DNA of 64,000 bases from Trichobilharzia szidati (GCA_944472155.2 OX235272.1:79986020-80050019), one strand, 5' to 3'. Positions 1 through 11,815 are shown, counted from the stretch's first letter. The notes: a model not told the origin generated them from the sequence alone. Numbers and translations are program-made.

Positions 1-40
1 AAACACCTACACACGCACACACACACAAACATACAGACTA
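1..40. repeat. CA-rich simple repeat
   Basis: Short run rich in acacac at the window edge; the left end may be cut by the window. A similar CA run lies near 4988-5011. Confidence 0.6.
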
Positions 41-799
41 TTGAGATATACTTGTATTTGTTTCTCATTCATTTCTGAGGCTTTATTTTCTTCCCTATCC
101 TGTTAGTATGAATGAGAGTTGAACTCAAATAGAGTTTCACTAACTAGTGCAATATGTAAGCTATGACACACACAGGGAGAGAAATGTTAGACATATCCTT
201 TCAGTAGACTGAACGATAGCAGCAAGGATTCATCCTAGCTTATTTATCACAGACTCCGATTGCCATTTAGGAATACGGTCCAAATGACTAGACATTGGTA
301 ATACAAGTGTAAACATTTGTCACTCTATGATGTAATTTATCATATGATTGTGGGACGAAATATTAAATTTGGTGCAAACTTTTGAGACAGGAGGAATAAA
401 CAAGTATGGAAAGATGAATTCTTAGTCTGTCAAAATTCATCTTTGCCCCTTAATTCGCTGTTTCATATATATATGTATATATACATATTATCATTTAAAT
501 TTCTGTCAACATTCTTCAAACCATTTATATTATTCAAACCACCTAACATCCACTCCAGCTTTTTATTGCTTTGCCGAGCTAGGTATTCCAACCGCCGGAA
601 ATGGTGTAAAATTTAACGATTTGCCTCATGATGTTAAACTACTGTGATTCCTAATGAGTAGCAGCAAACAACTCCCGTCAGTAAGAATTGATAATTAGCT
701 AGGTCGAAGTGATGTGAGAACGGATGATCATTTCACAGGTTTTGGGGATTAGCTTATCAACAGTGAGACTCAACACAAAGAGCTGAATTAAATCAAACC
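41..799. other. Gene-free AT-rich stretch
   Basis: No open frame with a recognisable protein and no clear repeat seen. Contains a small TATA-rich palindrome near 468-490. Nothing else can be supported. Confidence 0.5.
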
Positions 800-1736
800 A
801 ACTGAGTTCTATCTAGGTACTTGGGAGTAAAACAAGACTGTATTCTGTCATCAATGATATTTCTAACTGTGATGAACTGGGTTATGCATCAGACTGTGGG
901 GAGCTAGATGACAGGAATACTGTGGACCGATAAGAAGATGTTATGATATCCGGACTTCGTGGATGATTTATGTCTAATGTCACACAAACTCGATGACTTA
1001 CCGGCAAAAACAAGCAAACTGGTTGAAGAAGCAGATAGCGAAGGTAGGGCTCTAGGTGGACATACAGAAGACGAAAGTGATGAAGATAACCAGCCAACAG
1101 CAAATACCAACAGCACAAAATCACTATGAATGGGAGAAATTTGAAAGAGGTCACTTCCTTCACTTATCTAGGAAGTATTGTTTCAACCACAGGGGGAACG
1201 GATGAAGATATTAGAGCCAAAATCTGGAAGGTAAGATTCACCTTCATCAATCTGAAATCAGTTTGGAAATCTTCTGAACTCTGTCGAAATAAAGAACAAG
1301 ATTTGGATTATTGATACCACTGTGAAATCAGGCTTGGCTCACATGTCACGTAAAGCATCAGGTTGTAGACTTTTATCAACAGTTTTCTTCTCTCTGTATC
1401 GAAGATCAGATGGCCGGCTAGAAACAACTAGCAATAAGAAGTCCTGGAAGGGAACCAACGAAACACCTATTGCTCAAGAAATCTTCCGAAGAGAATGGAG
1501 ATGGATAGGAAACACACTGAGGAGACCGTTGAGCAACATCAGGCGATAGGCAATCGCTCGAGTGGAATCCGAGTAAGAAGCGATGAGTTTGGCGTGCGAC
1601 TATGGTTGACACAGAAGGAATGGAGATGAATGCTTATGTACAATCGTGGAGTCATCTGGAGAGGACAGTGTAGTACACGACAAAATGGAGATGTGCTATT
1701 CAAGCTCTACGTTCCACTTGTAATCCAAAAGGAATA
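800..1736 (+). mobile_element. RTE-like non-LTR retrotransposon, 5'-truncated and decayed
   Basis: Remnant of the reverse transcriptase (RT) and C-terminal tail of an RTE-like LINE. Reading across frames gives DWVMHQTVG, then FVDDLCLMSHKLDDL, in which the catalytic ADD box has become VDD, then NGRNLKEVTSFTYLGSIVS and the tail RREWRWIGNTLRRP. The same blocks recur in nine other copies in this window. Stops and frameshifts interrupt it at several points (for example after LSNIRR near 1547). It ends with the family's 3' tail (gttccac... aggaataataacaatg). The 5' border is approximate. It is a dead copy; the RTE clade assignment is from RT motif style and the short-repeat 3' end. Confidence 0.8.
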
Positions 1737-1739
1737 ATA

Positions 1740-2119
1740 ACAATGATACCTGGGCGAATTAAATTCTTCATCCTCAGATTACACATTTCGAGATGAAAGT
1801 TCACCTCAATTTCATCTGGAAACCAAAAAATATTCATATCACAATATATTATGTGCGTACTGGTGATTAACATGAGTGGTTTCAAGACTACTTGAATCAA
1901 TCGGTAGGAGATAATATTATGCAACTAACACTTTTTCTCATCGCTATTATTTATGGTATAGAGGAGATTTAAATAAATTTGGTTTCCCCTGAGAATTAAT
2001 TCACAATTTGTCAATTTGAGTTAACGCATTACCGTTTCGTCCAAGTAGCCAACCAGAACTCTGATTTGAGTCACATCGGGTACATCACTGATAAACCTCA
2101 CCCTAGATGAGTGCGACAG
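1740..2119. other. Gene-free stretch
   Basis: No coding signal or recognised repeat seen. Confidence 0.4.
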
Positions 2120-2215
2120 GCGTCCAGTGTTTAGACCATTTAGATCCAGCTAGAAAGCATTACTGGTTGATGTGAATGGTATTCAACTACACATATCAAC
2201 TAATCAGTAGTATAT
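2120..2215 (-). repeat. Short dispersed repeat, second copy near 40600-40680
   Basis: Its reverse complement matches 40600-40680 in several blocks, including cacatcaaccagta and a following ctagc-type block. The function is unknown; it may be the end of a decayed mobile element. Confidence 0.45.
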
Positions 2216-2367
2216 AGGGTCTTGTTCTTATTCAAGTAGACACAACCATGTAAAATTATTATATTTCAGATCTCTGTACCAGTCTTCTCAGTAGAAAAAG
2301 TATAGTTCAAACAACAGAGACAATGATGACAAACACCCAACCATGGCTTCTGCATATTTCGCACTAA

Positions 2368-2381
2368 AATATCAAGTGAAC
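2368..2381 (+). repeat. Target-site duplication, left, of the SINE1 copy
   Basis: aatatcaagtgaac here is repeated exactly at 2548-2561, bracketing the SINE. Confidence 0.9.
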
Positions 2382-2547
2382 CCAGAAGGTCCTGGGTTCG
2401 AATCCCGGTGGGTGCGTACTGCTGAAGAGTCCCAAACTAGGACGAAATAGCTGTCCAGTACTCCCAGGTTTTTCAGTGGTTCTCTAACTAATGTCAGCTC
2501 ATGATTAAAATATTGTAACCAATCAAATCCCTACAAACCAACACTTG
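2382..2547 (+). mobile_element. SINE1: tRNA-related retroposon with hammerhead, 5'-truncated
   Basis: A tRNA-like box B (ggttcgaatcc) is followed by a hammerhead fold and a tail ending in ccctacaaaccaacacttg. The copy is bracketed by a perfect 14-bp direct repeat, so it is a retroposition event. It lacks the 5' tRNA part (box A) that longer copies such as 43590-43820 keep. Related copies in the window lie near 7545, 13430, 30060, 30898, 34500, 42940, 43590 and 54095. Confidence 0.85.
2416..2461 (+). ncRNA. Hammerhead ribozyme, complete canonical core (SINE1)
   Basis: All conserved core positions are present: stem I GUACUG (2416-2421) pairs with CAGUAC (2456-2461); core CUGAAGA (2422-2428); stem II GUCC/GGAC around loop CAAACUA; GAAA (2444-2447); a short stem III formed from AUAG/CUGU; cleavage predicted after C2455. 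The stem II/loop design is that of the schistosome Sm-alpha hammerhead. Of the SINE1 copies here this is the only one I find with every core base intact, so it is the best candidate for self-cleavage. Activity is inferred, not shown. Confidence 0.85.
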
Positions 2548-2561
2548 AATATCAAGTGAAC

Positions 2562-2789
2562 AAATTGGGCGAATGTAGTGGAGTCAGAAAAAATTGACTT
2601 TATGAAACTTGGAGAAATAAATTTATGCAAATATAAATACATAATCATTTTTGTAAGTATTTAAATCCAATTTTAAATGAACAGTTTTCAAAAATTTTAT
2701 TAATGGGTAAATAAAATTCATTGTTTTAAGAAATAAATATATTTCCAAATATGAGAAAGTTCAGCATGTCTATGTTCATTGATTTCAGG
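2562..2789. other. AT-rich gene-free stretch
   Basis: No coding signal; A/T-rich with no clear repeat. Confidence 0.4.
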
Positions 2790-2960
2790 CTTGAAGTTTC
2801 TGTAGCAGTGTTTTGTTTTTACAGGATGGGGTTGTTAGCCTCATGCCCAACCTTTCCTATTTACCTGCTTTATTTCTGGCTTAGCGAGGTATAGGATCGA
2901 ACTCCGGACAACATGCGTGGTTGGCAAGTGTCCTAACCGTTGTGCCACCGAAGCACGTTA
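2790..2960 (-). mobile_element. SINE2: tRNA-derived SINE, minus strand
   Basis: Reverse complement of the SINE2 unit seen in full at 6491-6721: tRNA-like head with boxes A and B, then a unique body ending in the block agcttgaag. This copy lacks the last part of the tail. Box B is damaged (gttcgatcctat). Confidence 0.75.
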
Positions 2961-3484
2961 TGTCCTTGGATCTCTATTATGTATCGTGTCTTCCAATCAG
3001 ACTTAAATATCTTGTAGTCTGTCTAATGTTGTTGTTAGGACATCTTCTTCGGACAAGCTGGCATACCCTTATGGTTTAGGGTGAAATTTTTTAATTCGTT
3101 GGCGTAAAGGTGACAGTGCATAGACTGAATAATTCATTCAAACAAACTGTTAAGTTAAGCTGAAACTATTCATTATCTATACAGACAAATCACTATTGCA
3201 CTGCTTTGCTAAAGTAGACTAAAAGGATGAAAAGGAAATCGATAGAAGTTAAGGTGGGAGATAAGTTGATAGCATGAATTTTAAAAAATGCCCTTTCTGA
3301 TACTAATGAAGGTATGATAAGTATGTATTCTTTGAAAAAGTGACTATACAACCAGTTTTAAAAAAATTAAACTGAATACTGTAAGAAAAAACCTGAGAGC
3401 GAAATCCTACAAAATAAAATTGATAGGCTTTCAATAAATCTAAAAGTGACTGGTTCTAAAGATTTTATATTTGTTAGTTTAGGT
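2961..3484. other. Gene-free stretch
   Basis: No gene or repeat recognised. Confidence 0.4.
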
Positions 3485-4516
<1,032 letters not shown>

Positions 4517-4924
4517 ATATTTAAATAATTTAAGTCGATAAGATGTATTCTGTCCAATATTTCATTATCATATTTATTACATGACTAGAAACAGTACTCC
4601 TAAAGCTGCCTAATTCACTCAGGCATAATCTCAATGGTATCAATTTACAAAGCTAAGTTTCAACATATTACTTTTTACCCACTTTCTTGAGCACCACTTT
4701 AAGAAAATGATTTTTCCAACTAAACCTCCTCATTCTTCCTCTTATAACCAGTAGTAAAAAATGATGAGACAAAATATTCTTTATGAAGGCTTAGAGTTCA
4801 TTAGTTTCAACTGCCTTAGTCTTTATTCAGCCGATCAACTGGTGACAAAATCTGGTCTTACTTCGTATAAACTAATCTTTTGATGAAATTGTTTTATTAT
4901 TTCTCTCACTTTAACTAGTATAGG
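4517..4924. other. Gene-free stretch
   Basis: No coding or repeat signal recognised. Confidence 0.4.
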
Positions 4925-5275
4925 AGTAAAATTTGGGCACTGTGACAGAATATGATCCCATGTGAAATAAGTTTATTTCGTATAACACGCATACACGCAC
5001 ACACACACACACTCAGTGATACAGTATTAAATATCTAGATGACGTTTTGAGTATAATTTATTGCTCACAATCATATAAGTGTAGTCACACCACTTCCTAA
5101 CTTGCTTTTCAATCCCTATAGTTTTCTAATGCAATTTCCATCTATCCGTGTCCCGTCATTTCTGTTGCATTCATCTGGTGTTGACTGGATGAACAATGTT
5201 TCGATGACTAAAGTCTTTCTCCACCAAAATATATGACTTTTTAGAATTTCTATCCTATCCTATCCTACACACAAG
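4925..5275 (-). mobile_element. PLE tail fragment related to lineage A
   Basis: Minus strand reads DRIEILKSHI, then TLVIETLFIQSTPDECNRND, matching the C-terminal end of the lineage A protein (RMTVLKSNV ... ITEALFIES.ANTCNRND). It is followed by a diverged hammerhead-like segment (ending aaaacgtcatc) and the start of the next unit (tttgggcactgtg). So this is a 3' tail joined to a 5' leader, as in the full lineage A copies, with a CA repeat at 4988-5011 inside. Confidence 0.75.
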
Positions 5276-5520
5276 TGAGTACACTTCACTGACCGAGCGA
5301 GAATTTGTCTAGATTACTCAACTTGGAAGGGTGAATTATTCTAGATTAAGTTAAACCCCTATGTTTTGATAGCTTAACTGGCCCCGATCTACTAGTATGA
5401 TCCGTGTAGTTGACCTTACAGTCATTATCTAGGTTACTGCTATTACTCTTCTTATAAGTCTTAGTAAACTTTTGGATGAATTCTAGTGAGCAACTGTTCA
5501 GCAGTAATGGTCTATTAATT

Positions 5521-6268
5521 TATTATAATGAAGGTTTTTTGTATTTCCCAATGAATGAAAAACAAACGATTTTGTTTTTACTGACGTTTCGCTATTTAAT
5601 GCTGCTAATAGCTTCACCAAAGTATTATTAAACCGGAATTTACAAAATCCACTCAGCTTATATATAACGAAGAGTTAAGAGGTGAGAAAATAGACAAGTT
5701 AGGTCAAGTTGAAAGGACATATTGAAAGTCAAAATAACAATGAAGATCACTAAACCAAATAACAAGGGTAATAGTACATCTGTTATGGTATCAAAACAAA
5801 GTTTACTAACTTGATCATCGTTCGTCAGTCTGGGGTCGATTTTCGTTATCAAATTGGTCAATTGGTAAAGATAACAAAAACCAAGTGTGGATTGTTGGAT
5901 TTGATCAGTGTGTAAAATTATAAAAGCAGTGTGTGTTTACATAGTGAACTTGCTCATCACATTCGTGTTTATTTTGTCACTTGATGGGGGAGGGCAGGAG
6001 TATTGTAACGTGGTCAGATTCTGTTTTAGTCCATCATTCCTATTCAGACAATTTGGATTCCACTTGATATGAAGTGCTTCTGATGATATTAAACGTTCTT
6101 TGTGATTTCTCAAATGCTTTTCCTAGATTATTTCAATATTGTCAAAATCGATTTTGTGGCCAGATTCTAGACCACCTATGGCTGATGATTTTTCAAGCTT
6201 TTCTAGTTCACTAATTGGATTTCTCGGTGGTCGAACAGATGCTCTACGGTGTTCATTTCTTCTGATTT
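5521..6268 (-). mobile_element. PLE lineage B, 3'-terminal fragment
   Basis: Nearly the same sequence as 22293-23035, the 3' end of the lineage B element: part of the GIY-YIG domain (RRNEHRRASVRPPRNPISEL), the C-terminal end, the 3' UTR and the hammerhead-like terminus. 5'-truncated at about 6268, where it abuts another decayed PLE. Confidence 0.85.
5579..5624 (-). ncRNA. Hammerhead-like fold in PLE B terminus
   Basis: Stem I UACU/AGUA, stem II GCUAUU/AAUAGC, then GAAAC-GUC. Core here is UUGGUGA, so it keeps G8 and A9 but loses C3 and A6. Compare the copies at 22348-22393 and 25251-25293. Confidence 0.55.
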
Positions 6269-6279
6269 CGATTTATTTG

Positions 6280-6478
6280 ATCTATTGGCTTAAATTTTAT
6301 GACTTACTGGTCACAGACTCCTGGCTCAATTGCATAAAAATGGAATCAAATCCACCTTCACTGATTTTGAGTGGGAGCATGGTATTTTATAAATGCTGGT
6401 ATCAAAACTTCCATCTTTATTTTGGCTTTGTTTTAGAGTATAGCATAGTTAAATCATCCTGTCCATTTTCTCACTCTA
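6280..6478 (-). pseudogene. Decayed PLE RT, downstream half (lineage A-like)
   Basis: Minus strand reads FSLEWENGQDDLTMLYSKTK with stops after it, matching the segment just after the YVDD box of lineage A (FTYELENQEGELPMLDCNVK). It continues the pseudogene at 6734-7205, from which it was separated by a SINE2 insertion. Confidence 0.55.
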
Positions 6479-6490
6479 AACTGAGCTGAA
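6479..6490 (+). repeat. TSD of SINE2 copy (left)
   Basis: aactgagctgaa, repeated exactly at 6722-6733. Confidence 0.9.
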
Positions 6491-6721
6491 AGTGCGTCGT
6501 GGCACAGCGGTTAGGACGCTCGCCGACCATGCACATGGTCCGGGGTTCGATCCCCGGCCGATGCACTCCTTTACCTCGCTAACCCAGAAATAATGCTGGT
6601 AAAGAGGAAAGGTTTGGCATGAGGCTAGCAACCCTATCCTGTAAAATAAGCTCTGCTACAGAAAATTCAAGCCACTAGCTTGAAGCCCTATGTTCCACTG
6701 GGGAAGGTGAAGGGAAAAAAG
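6491..6721 (+). mobile_element. SINE2: tRNA-derived SINE, full copy
   Basis: tRNA-like head with box A (tggcacagcggttagga) and box B (ggttcgatcccc), a unique body, then the 3' tail gaagccctatgttccac plus an A-rich end. Exact 12-bp TSDs flank it. The tail is the same as the 3' end of the RTE elements in this window, so RTE machinery probably mobilises it. It has split an older PLE. Confidence 0.9.
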
Positions 6722-6733
6722 AACTGAGCTGAA

Positions 6734-7205
6734 TTCCACCTACTAGTGAGTTTATGTGTGTATGTGAAGTAACTGGAAATATATTCAGATTTCAACATAG
6801 TGAATGTAACGTCTCCTGGAGTGGGATAACACACTCCAGAAGTCCAACTATCCACAAATATATTTGCTGTTACGTGGATATCTGTGATCCCATTGCCACT
6901 CATTTGTTTGTTCATATATCTTAGGCTGAATTTAACGACAGGTTTGTGTTTCAGTTCAGGATCGATATTTATCTTATTCGTGACTGTTTTGCAGAGCTCT
7001 ATTCATTGGAATTTTGGTGATTAACCTTTCAGATCAAAACTAACCGTTGTTTTCATCTTTATCTAATTGAATATCCTCAAGTGTGTGTTTTATTTCACAA
7101 AGATTAGTTAGTCTAGAACTTAGAGGGTTTCTAACTAACAAGGAATGTTTTGAAGCTTCGCAAAAATTGCTGGTCTCATTACTTATTCCCAATGGGTAGA
7201 TAAGC
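6734..7205 (-). pseudogene. Decayed PLE RT, upstream half (lineage A-like)
   Basis: Minus strand reads NPLSSRLTN and EIKHTLEDIQLDKDE (lineage A: SRLTNSYELKHRLDNLKLDNE), then KIPMNRALQ, then NKQMSG and VTANIFVDSW (lineage A: YKQTEGVAMG ... VVADIFMNKW). Stops and shifts are frequent, so it is an old copy. The SINE2 at 6491-6721 sits where the YVDD region should be followed by the rest of the palm. Confidence 0.65.
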
Positions 7206-7544
7206 GGAATCCGATAAAAATTGAAATAACAACAATACGAGGTTTCTTTTATGTAAATAAACTTTCACTACCATCTCATAATCTCAAATCAAGGAATGAA
7301 GTCCTCTTGTTTATTCTCACGGATGAGGTAAAATCATGTTAATTGAATCTGATACAAAAATTAATATTGCAACAGAAATATATCAGCCAATACAAAAATA
7401 ATGACTGAAAAGCCTTAAAAAGGTCAAGGTTATTATGAGTTTTATTTACAAAAACATTTTTCAGAGGGATGTCAAATAATATTGTTCACTAGTAGGGCTG
7501 TTAGATGAAATATTCTGGTAAGACTACATTACCAATAAATGAAA
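7206..7544. other. Gene-free stretch
   Basis: No coding signal or clear repeat. Confidence 0.35.
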
Positions 7545-7690
7545 GCTAGAGTGTACTGAAGAGCTATTTCGTCTTGGTTTGGGAGTCTGCTGAAGACTGA
7601 ACGTAAGACAAGACTGGGAAAGTCAGTCAGTCACTGGGACGGGATCAGAATGGCCCATGAATTTCGAATTCCTCCAATTCAAGATATATG
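7545..7690 (-). mobile_element. SINE1 fragment, minus strand, decayed hammerhead
   Basis: Minus strand holds the SINE1 head (gggccattctgatccc) and a degenerate hammerhead with ACGAAA but a damaged CUGAAGA core. Confidence 0.6.
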
Positions 7691-7697
7691 CTATCAA

Positions 7698-7948
7698 TGC
7701 TAACCTCGTGCGTCAGTGGTAAAGTGGTGGAATGCTCGCCGACGACGCATGTGGTCTGGGGTTCGATCCCTGGCACACCTTTACCTCGCTAAGTCAGTGA
7801 TAAGGCTGGTAAAGAGGGAAGGTTGGGCATGAGACAAGCAACCATATCCCGTAAAAATAAACGCCAGTGCTACCGAAACTTCAAGCCTCTAGCTTGAAGG
7901 CCTATGTTCCACTGGAAACGTAAAGGAATAAAAAAAACTGCTAACCTC
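7698..7948 (+). mobile_element. SINE2 copy with 10-bp TSD
   Basis: SINE2 unit at 7708-7938, flanked by tgctaacctc at 7698-7707 and 7939-7948. Box B reads ggttcgatccc. The tail is cctatgttccactgg followed by an A-run. Confidence 0.85.
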
Positions 7949-9589
7949 ACACTCGGCTTAGCAGACTCTATAGGTTAATTTCTCCTAGCTTCAAGTTTAA
8001 GAAGTTCGTTGCATAGCTAGGCACCAATATTTCCCTAACTAGTGTTCATTTGTGATGGACTTTAACCTGAAATGATTCGAATTCATAAACCAACATTTAA
8101 AAGTAAGAATTCCTGTTACATTACCTTTTAGGTAGTGTGGATATCGCATACATATACGTTAAACAGTTATCCGATATCACAACTACAAGCTACGCAATAG
8201 TAGATACACAGAAAAGGTGTTTGACAGATATTTTTAAAAAACTGGACAAAGTTTTATATTAGAGTTAAGAAGGCTATATTTTTTTTAAATCGTATTCCTG
8301 TAGTTTTCATCATGGAGCCATAGGTCACTAGTACAGAAGCTTGATCACCAAACTCTAGGTTACCAATTCGACTTCTGTTCTATCTGATAAAGTTTAGGCA
8401 GCTAGGTAATATGATTAGCTGTCACCTAGAAGGCTAAGCTCCTCGTCAGCTGCACGGAAATCTTAGTGACCGTCCAGTAGCATCCTCACATTCTCAATAA
8501 GTTTATTTCCTGCGGTTTTCACTTAACACTTAAACCAAGAGTTCTATTTGAGTAGTCTGTTTCACTGAAAAATTTCATACACAATTCTTCCCATTAATAG
8601 TCTCGAACAATGGAAGAACAACAAATGTACTAGGATAATATATACTTATCTTCTATTATTTCTAGGATTCTTCCTAACTGGCTTTGCACTTTTTCTGGAT
8701 GACAAGCAGCAGTTGGTTGTTAAACAGTTTACATTATGCCCGACTTATGTTACTCTTAGTTCCTACCAATAAGTCATTGTCATCGTGAAAAAAAGCTGTA
8801 GCCAGATGAGAAGAATCCTTGAAACAATAAAAGATGAGCTGATATTACCCTGGTACATTTACCTGTCTTTCTTTGTTCAAGTTAATCTGTTTCAATTTAA
8901 CGAGAAACTTCCAAATGAAGGAGATTTAAAGGTGTCACATAATCATTTCGTCAAGGATTGAGATCCCATCATTACACTGTTGAACATTAACTGCAATTTA
9001 TGCATAAATCATTCATTATTTAATGATCTTTCATCGTATTAATTTAAACTAAAACTCAATGGTTTTATGATATAACTACTCGAGTACATTTTGTCTTGGT
9101 TATTCCAATCGGTATTGACTATGAAGTGGAGTAATTGACTGAAGTGCATGGCTATCCCCCCACCCCGTTTAATCCCCAGTGTCAGCAGACGTTTTACGTG
9201 TTAGTTAACTGAAGACTGAAAGAAAATTCACTGATAAATTCACTGGTATCAGCTACAACTCGTCAATAGGTTAGCACACTAAACTGGATCAACACTTTAT
9301 TGAAAATAATTAATAATAATAATGCGCATTTCGTCAATCTAATCTGTATTCGAATAAATGCTCACTGATAATTAGGCATAATTTCTACCAGATTACTTTA
9401 CTCTGTAGCAAATTACGTCATTTAACTAAAAATCAATTTTGAAGAAAATAAACAATTTCAAAATACGTGCATCTATAAAAATAATCCTACGTCTCTGAAA
9501 TGTTTTTTTTAAAGTGCGCCTGTCTGAAAGATTAAAAAATAAGAAGTGATAGTTCTTTTAAGTGTTTTTAAGAAAAAGAAATCATGATA
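7949..9589. other. Gene-free stretch
   Basis: About 1.6 kb without a recognised gene, RNA or repeat; AT-rich and full of stops in all frames. Confidence 0.45.
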
Positions 9590-9840
9590 CCATGTAAACA
9601 CTGAGGAAAAATTTACGGTTCACTCGAGTCATGATATCAGTTCCAGTTGCCACGACGTAATCGAAAAGGTAGAGGGAGATATAGTAACTATATAGGTCTA
9701 GGAGTGCATAAAGGCTGTATGATCCTACGCAATTGATCCATGGCGCCAACACTCTGTAGTCGTTCATTCCTGGAGTCTTGAGGACCCCCATCAAGCAGTC
9801 TACACCTCCCTATTTAGCTTAAACTAACAGTCAAAGAATT
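9590..9840 (+). repeat. Dispersed repeat, second copy at 49180-49510
   Basis: Shares ordered blocks with 49180-49510: a gttgccac box, a purine-rich gaaaaggtagagggaga-type segment, and an end resembling cctacacatcccc..gcttaaactgactgt. Diverged; no coding capacity seen. Confidence 0.5.
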
Positions 9841-10974
9841 CATAGACTGATGTGAGGTTTTGATTTGACCATCCGTAACTCCTTTCCAACTTAATTCTGT
9901 GTTGGTTAGTGTTGCTCGGTGAGGAAGGCAATAGCTTGTTATTCTAAAATATGTCCTAGCCGTTTCATCATTTAGCTCAGCTTCATAACCTCATCGATTG
10001 ATTTGCCCTCATTATCTAAGAATCCACGTCTAATCTCATTAATACTGATCACATCTTGCCACTTAACAAACACCTATGGTCGGAGATGGTCGATCTCTTC
10101 ATATATTCCGCTTTCAAAGATCATGTCACATAGTATTAAAAAAGACTAGGGCAAACTTCTGCTCAGTACATATGTCCTGTGGTTGACAGCCAGTTATATG
10201 TCATATCGTAACTCATCAAAACTGTCACTTCACACCATGAAGTGTCCATTGACAGTCATATCCTAATTATATTTATGACCGACAACAATATAAATCACAG
10301 CCAAGCTGCCCTACGACTAGGTGGAACTTGGAAGACGTTGGCTATTGCATTCCCTAATGGTAATCTAGTGACAGTGTGCTGCTAGTAAAATGACTGTCCC
10401 GGGTATCATTTCAGCGCTTCTAGATAGTTCCAGACTGGGTCAAGGTGTCATCCCAGTCCTTTCTGGATTCCGAAGTACACTTGAATTACTTATGAAAGTA
10501 CTTCAAAGACCACTGTCCCTTCATGGTGTTATTTATGCTGAACCTGTGTGCCTGTGTGTGTGCAATACTGTCAGGTTAGCTAAACGGAATTATAGTTAGG
10601 TGTTTCAAATCATTTATGGTGAACAATCATGCTGAAACATGTTCCACACTATGAGAATAAAGTATAGTCAAATTTATATGAGATTTAAGCAGAATAAAAT
10701 TGAAAACTCTAATCTAGTCAAAGTTTATATGAAGTGAAATATTTGTGGTGAAAAATTTGCCACTTTATTCGTTGAAGGGTAGTGAAAATGAAAACAGAAT
10801 TGTTTATGTGTTTTTCTTAAGTGTCTATAACATACCTTATGCGTTCAAAGGACATTAAAACTGTTATTGAATGTGTAAAGAACTTTATTATCTGCATGCC
10901 AAAATAGGCTCAACTATGATATGTTTTTATTACCATTATTATTATTCCCTTGAATTCCATATGCAATTTAGTTT
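9841..10974. other. Gene-free stretch
   Basis: No supported gene. A 69-codon open frame at 10390-10599 has no recognisable features. Confidence 0.4.
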
Positions 10975-11283
10975 GTGGGTGGTGACTAGCAGTGGAATTC
11001 AGGATGTGGATTTCGTCCCATTTGGGACTCGTCATCTGGATGTACCTGCATTTCCCAGTGAGTGATGATGTTCCCACCGAGGCTCGAACCCAGTGCCCTT
11101 GGTTTCAAATGCCAAAGCGTCATCCACTAGACCACTCGGGCCACGAGAGCCACCTCTTGTGCAACGGGTCATATTAATTTAATTGAATTTGAGATTTTCC
11201 CGTCGATTGATCGAACCGAAGGGCTCGGTCTCAAGTTGACATATCGGCTTCTTGTGCAGATGCTTCGAAGGGAAAATCTCAAA
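10975..11283 (-). mobile_element. Sm-alpha-type retroposon, minus strand
   Basis: Minus strand order: 5' block (gacgggaaaatctcaaattc), tRNA-like part with box A (gtggtctagtgg) and box B (ggctcgaac region), hammerhead at 10997-11041, then ccactgctagtcacc. This order and hammerhead sequence style are those of the schistosome Sm-alpha family. It forms an inverted pair with the next unit. Confidence 0.85.
10997..11041 (-). ncRNA. Sm-alpha hammerhead, mutated core
   Basis: AUCCAG opposite CUGAAU (one mismatch in stem I), core AUGACGA (C3 to A), stem II GUCC/GGAC, GAAA, AUC before the predicted cut. The C3 change should weaken or abolish cleavage. Confidence 0.75.
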
Positions 11284-11500
11284 TTCAATTAAATTAACAT
11301 GACCCGTTGCACAAGAGGTGGCTCTCGTGGCCCGAGTGGTCTAGTGGATGACGCTTTGGCATTTGAAACTAACGGCACTCGGTTCGAGCCTCGGTGGGAA
11401 CATCATCACTCACTGAGAAATGCAGGTATATCCAGATGACGAGTCCCAAATAGGCCGAAATGCGCATCCTGGATTCCACTGCTAGTCACCATTCATAAAT
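11277..11500 (+). mobile_element. Sm-alpha-type retroposon, plus strand
   Basis: Inverted counterpart of 10975-11283, with box A gtggtctagtgg, box B ggttcgagcct, and a hammerhead at 11430-11474. Starts inside the 5' block (gggaaaatctcaaattc). Confidence 0.85.
11430..11474 (+). ncRNA. Sm-alpha hammerhead, mutated core
   Basis: Stem I AUCCAG/CUGGAU perfect; core AUGACGA (C3 to A); stem II GUCC/GGCC with one mismatch; GAAA; stem III AUGCGCAU, self-complementary; cut predicted after C11468. Confidence 0.78.
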
Positions 11501-11524
11501 TAAATTCTAATTAAATGCCCAGAC

Positions 11525-11628
11525 ATCGTCGAAGTATCTGCACAAGAAGTCGATATATCAACCTGAGACCGAGCACTTCGGTCCAATCAATCGACGGGAA
11601 AATCTCAAAATCAATTAAATTACTAATG
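11525..11628 (+). mobile_element. Partial Sm-alpha unit (5' block only)
   Basis: Repeats the 5' block of the family (gcacaagaagtcgatatatc ... cgacgggaaaatctcaa). Together with the neighbours it suggests a rearranged tandem. Confidence 0.7.
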
Positions 11629-11631
11629 TAA

Positions 11632-11815
11632 TGTTGGGCTTCAGCAGCACATCTCCGTTTAACTCTGTTCTCTACAGTCTTTTTTAGCTGGCTTCACGAC
11701 TGACCATAACCTTTCATAGCCTCCTCACACGATCTCCTCCATGTCACCCTCTAATCGACGCCCAACTCAGCTCGTTTTCCATTCGGGTTCCACTTGAGCG
11801 CATGGTGCACGTCAA
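11632..11815 (-). mobile_element. RTE-like 3' fragment, minus strand
   Basis: Minus strand corresponds to the RTE tail (TWRRSCEE region through gctgaagccc). Lacks the last bases of the tail; flanked directly by the Sm-alpha fragment. Confidence 0.75.

Noticed and set aside
330..400. Another hammerhead-like segment (atgattgtgggacgaaatatt)
   Set aside because: GAAA and a UGAUU-like core are present, but no stem I or stem II pairing could be made.
6491..6570. A tRNA gene (good boxes A and B)
   Set aside because: No full cloverleaf. The sequence is the head of a SINE present in at least six copies with a common body and tail.
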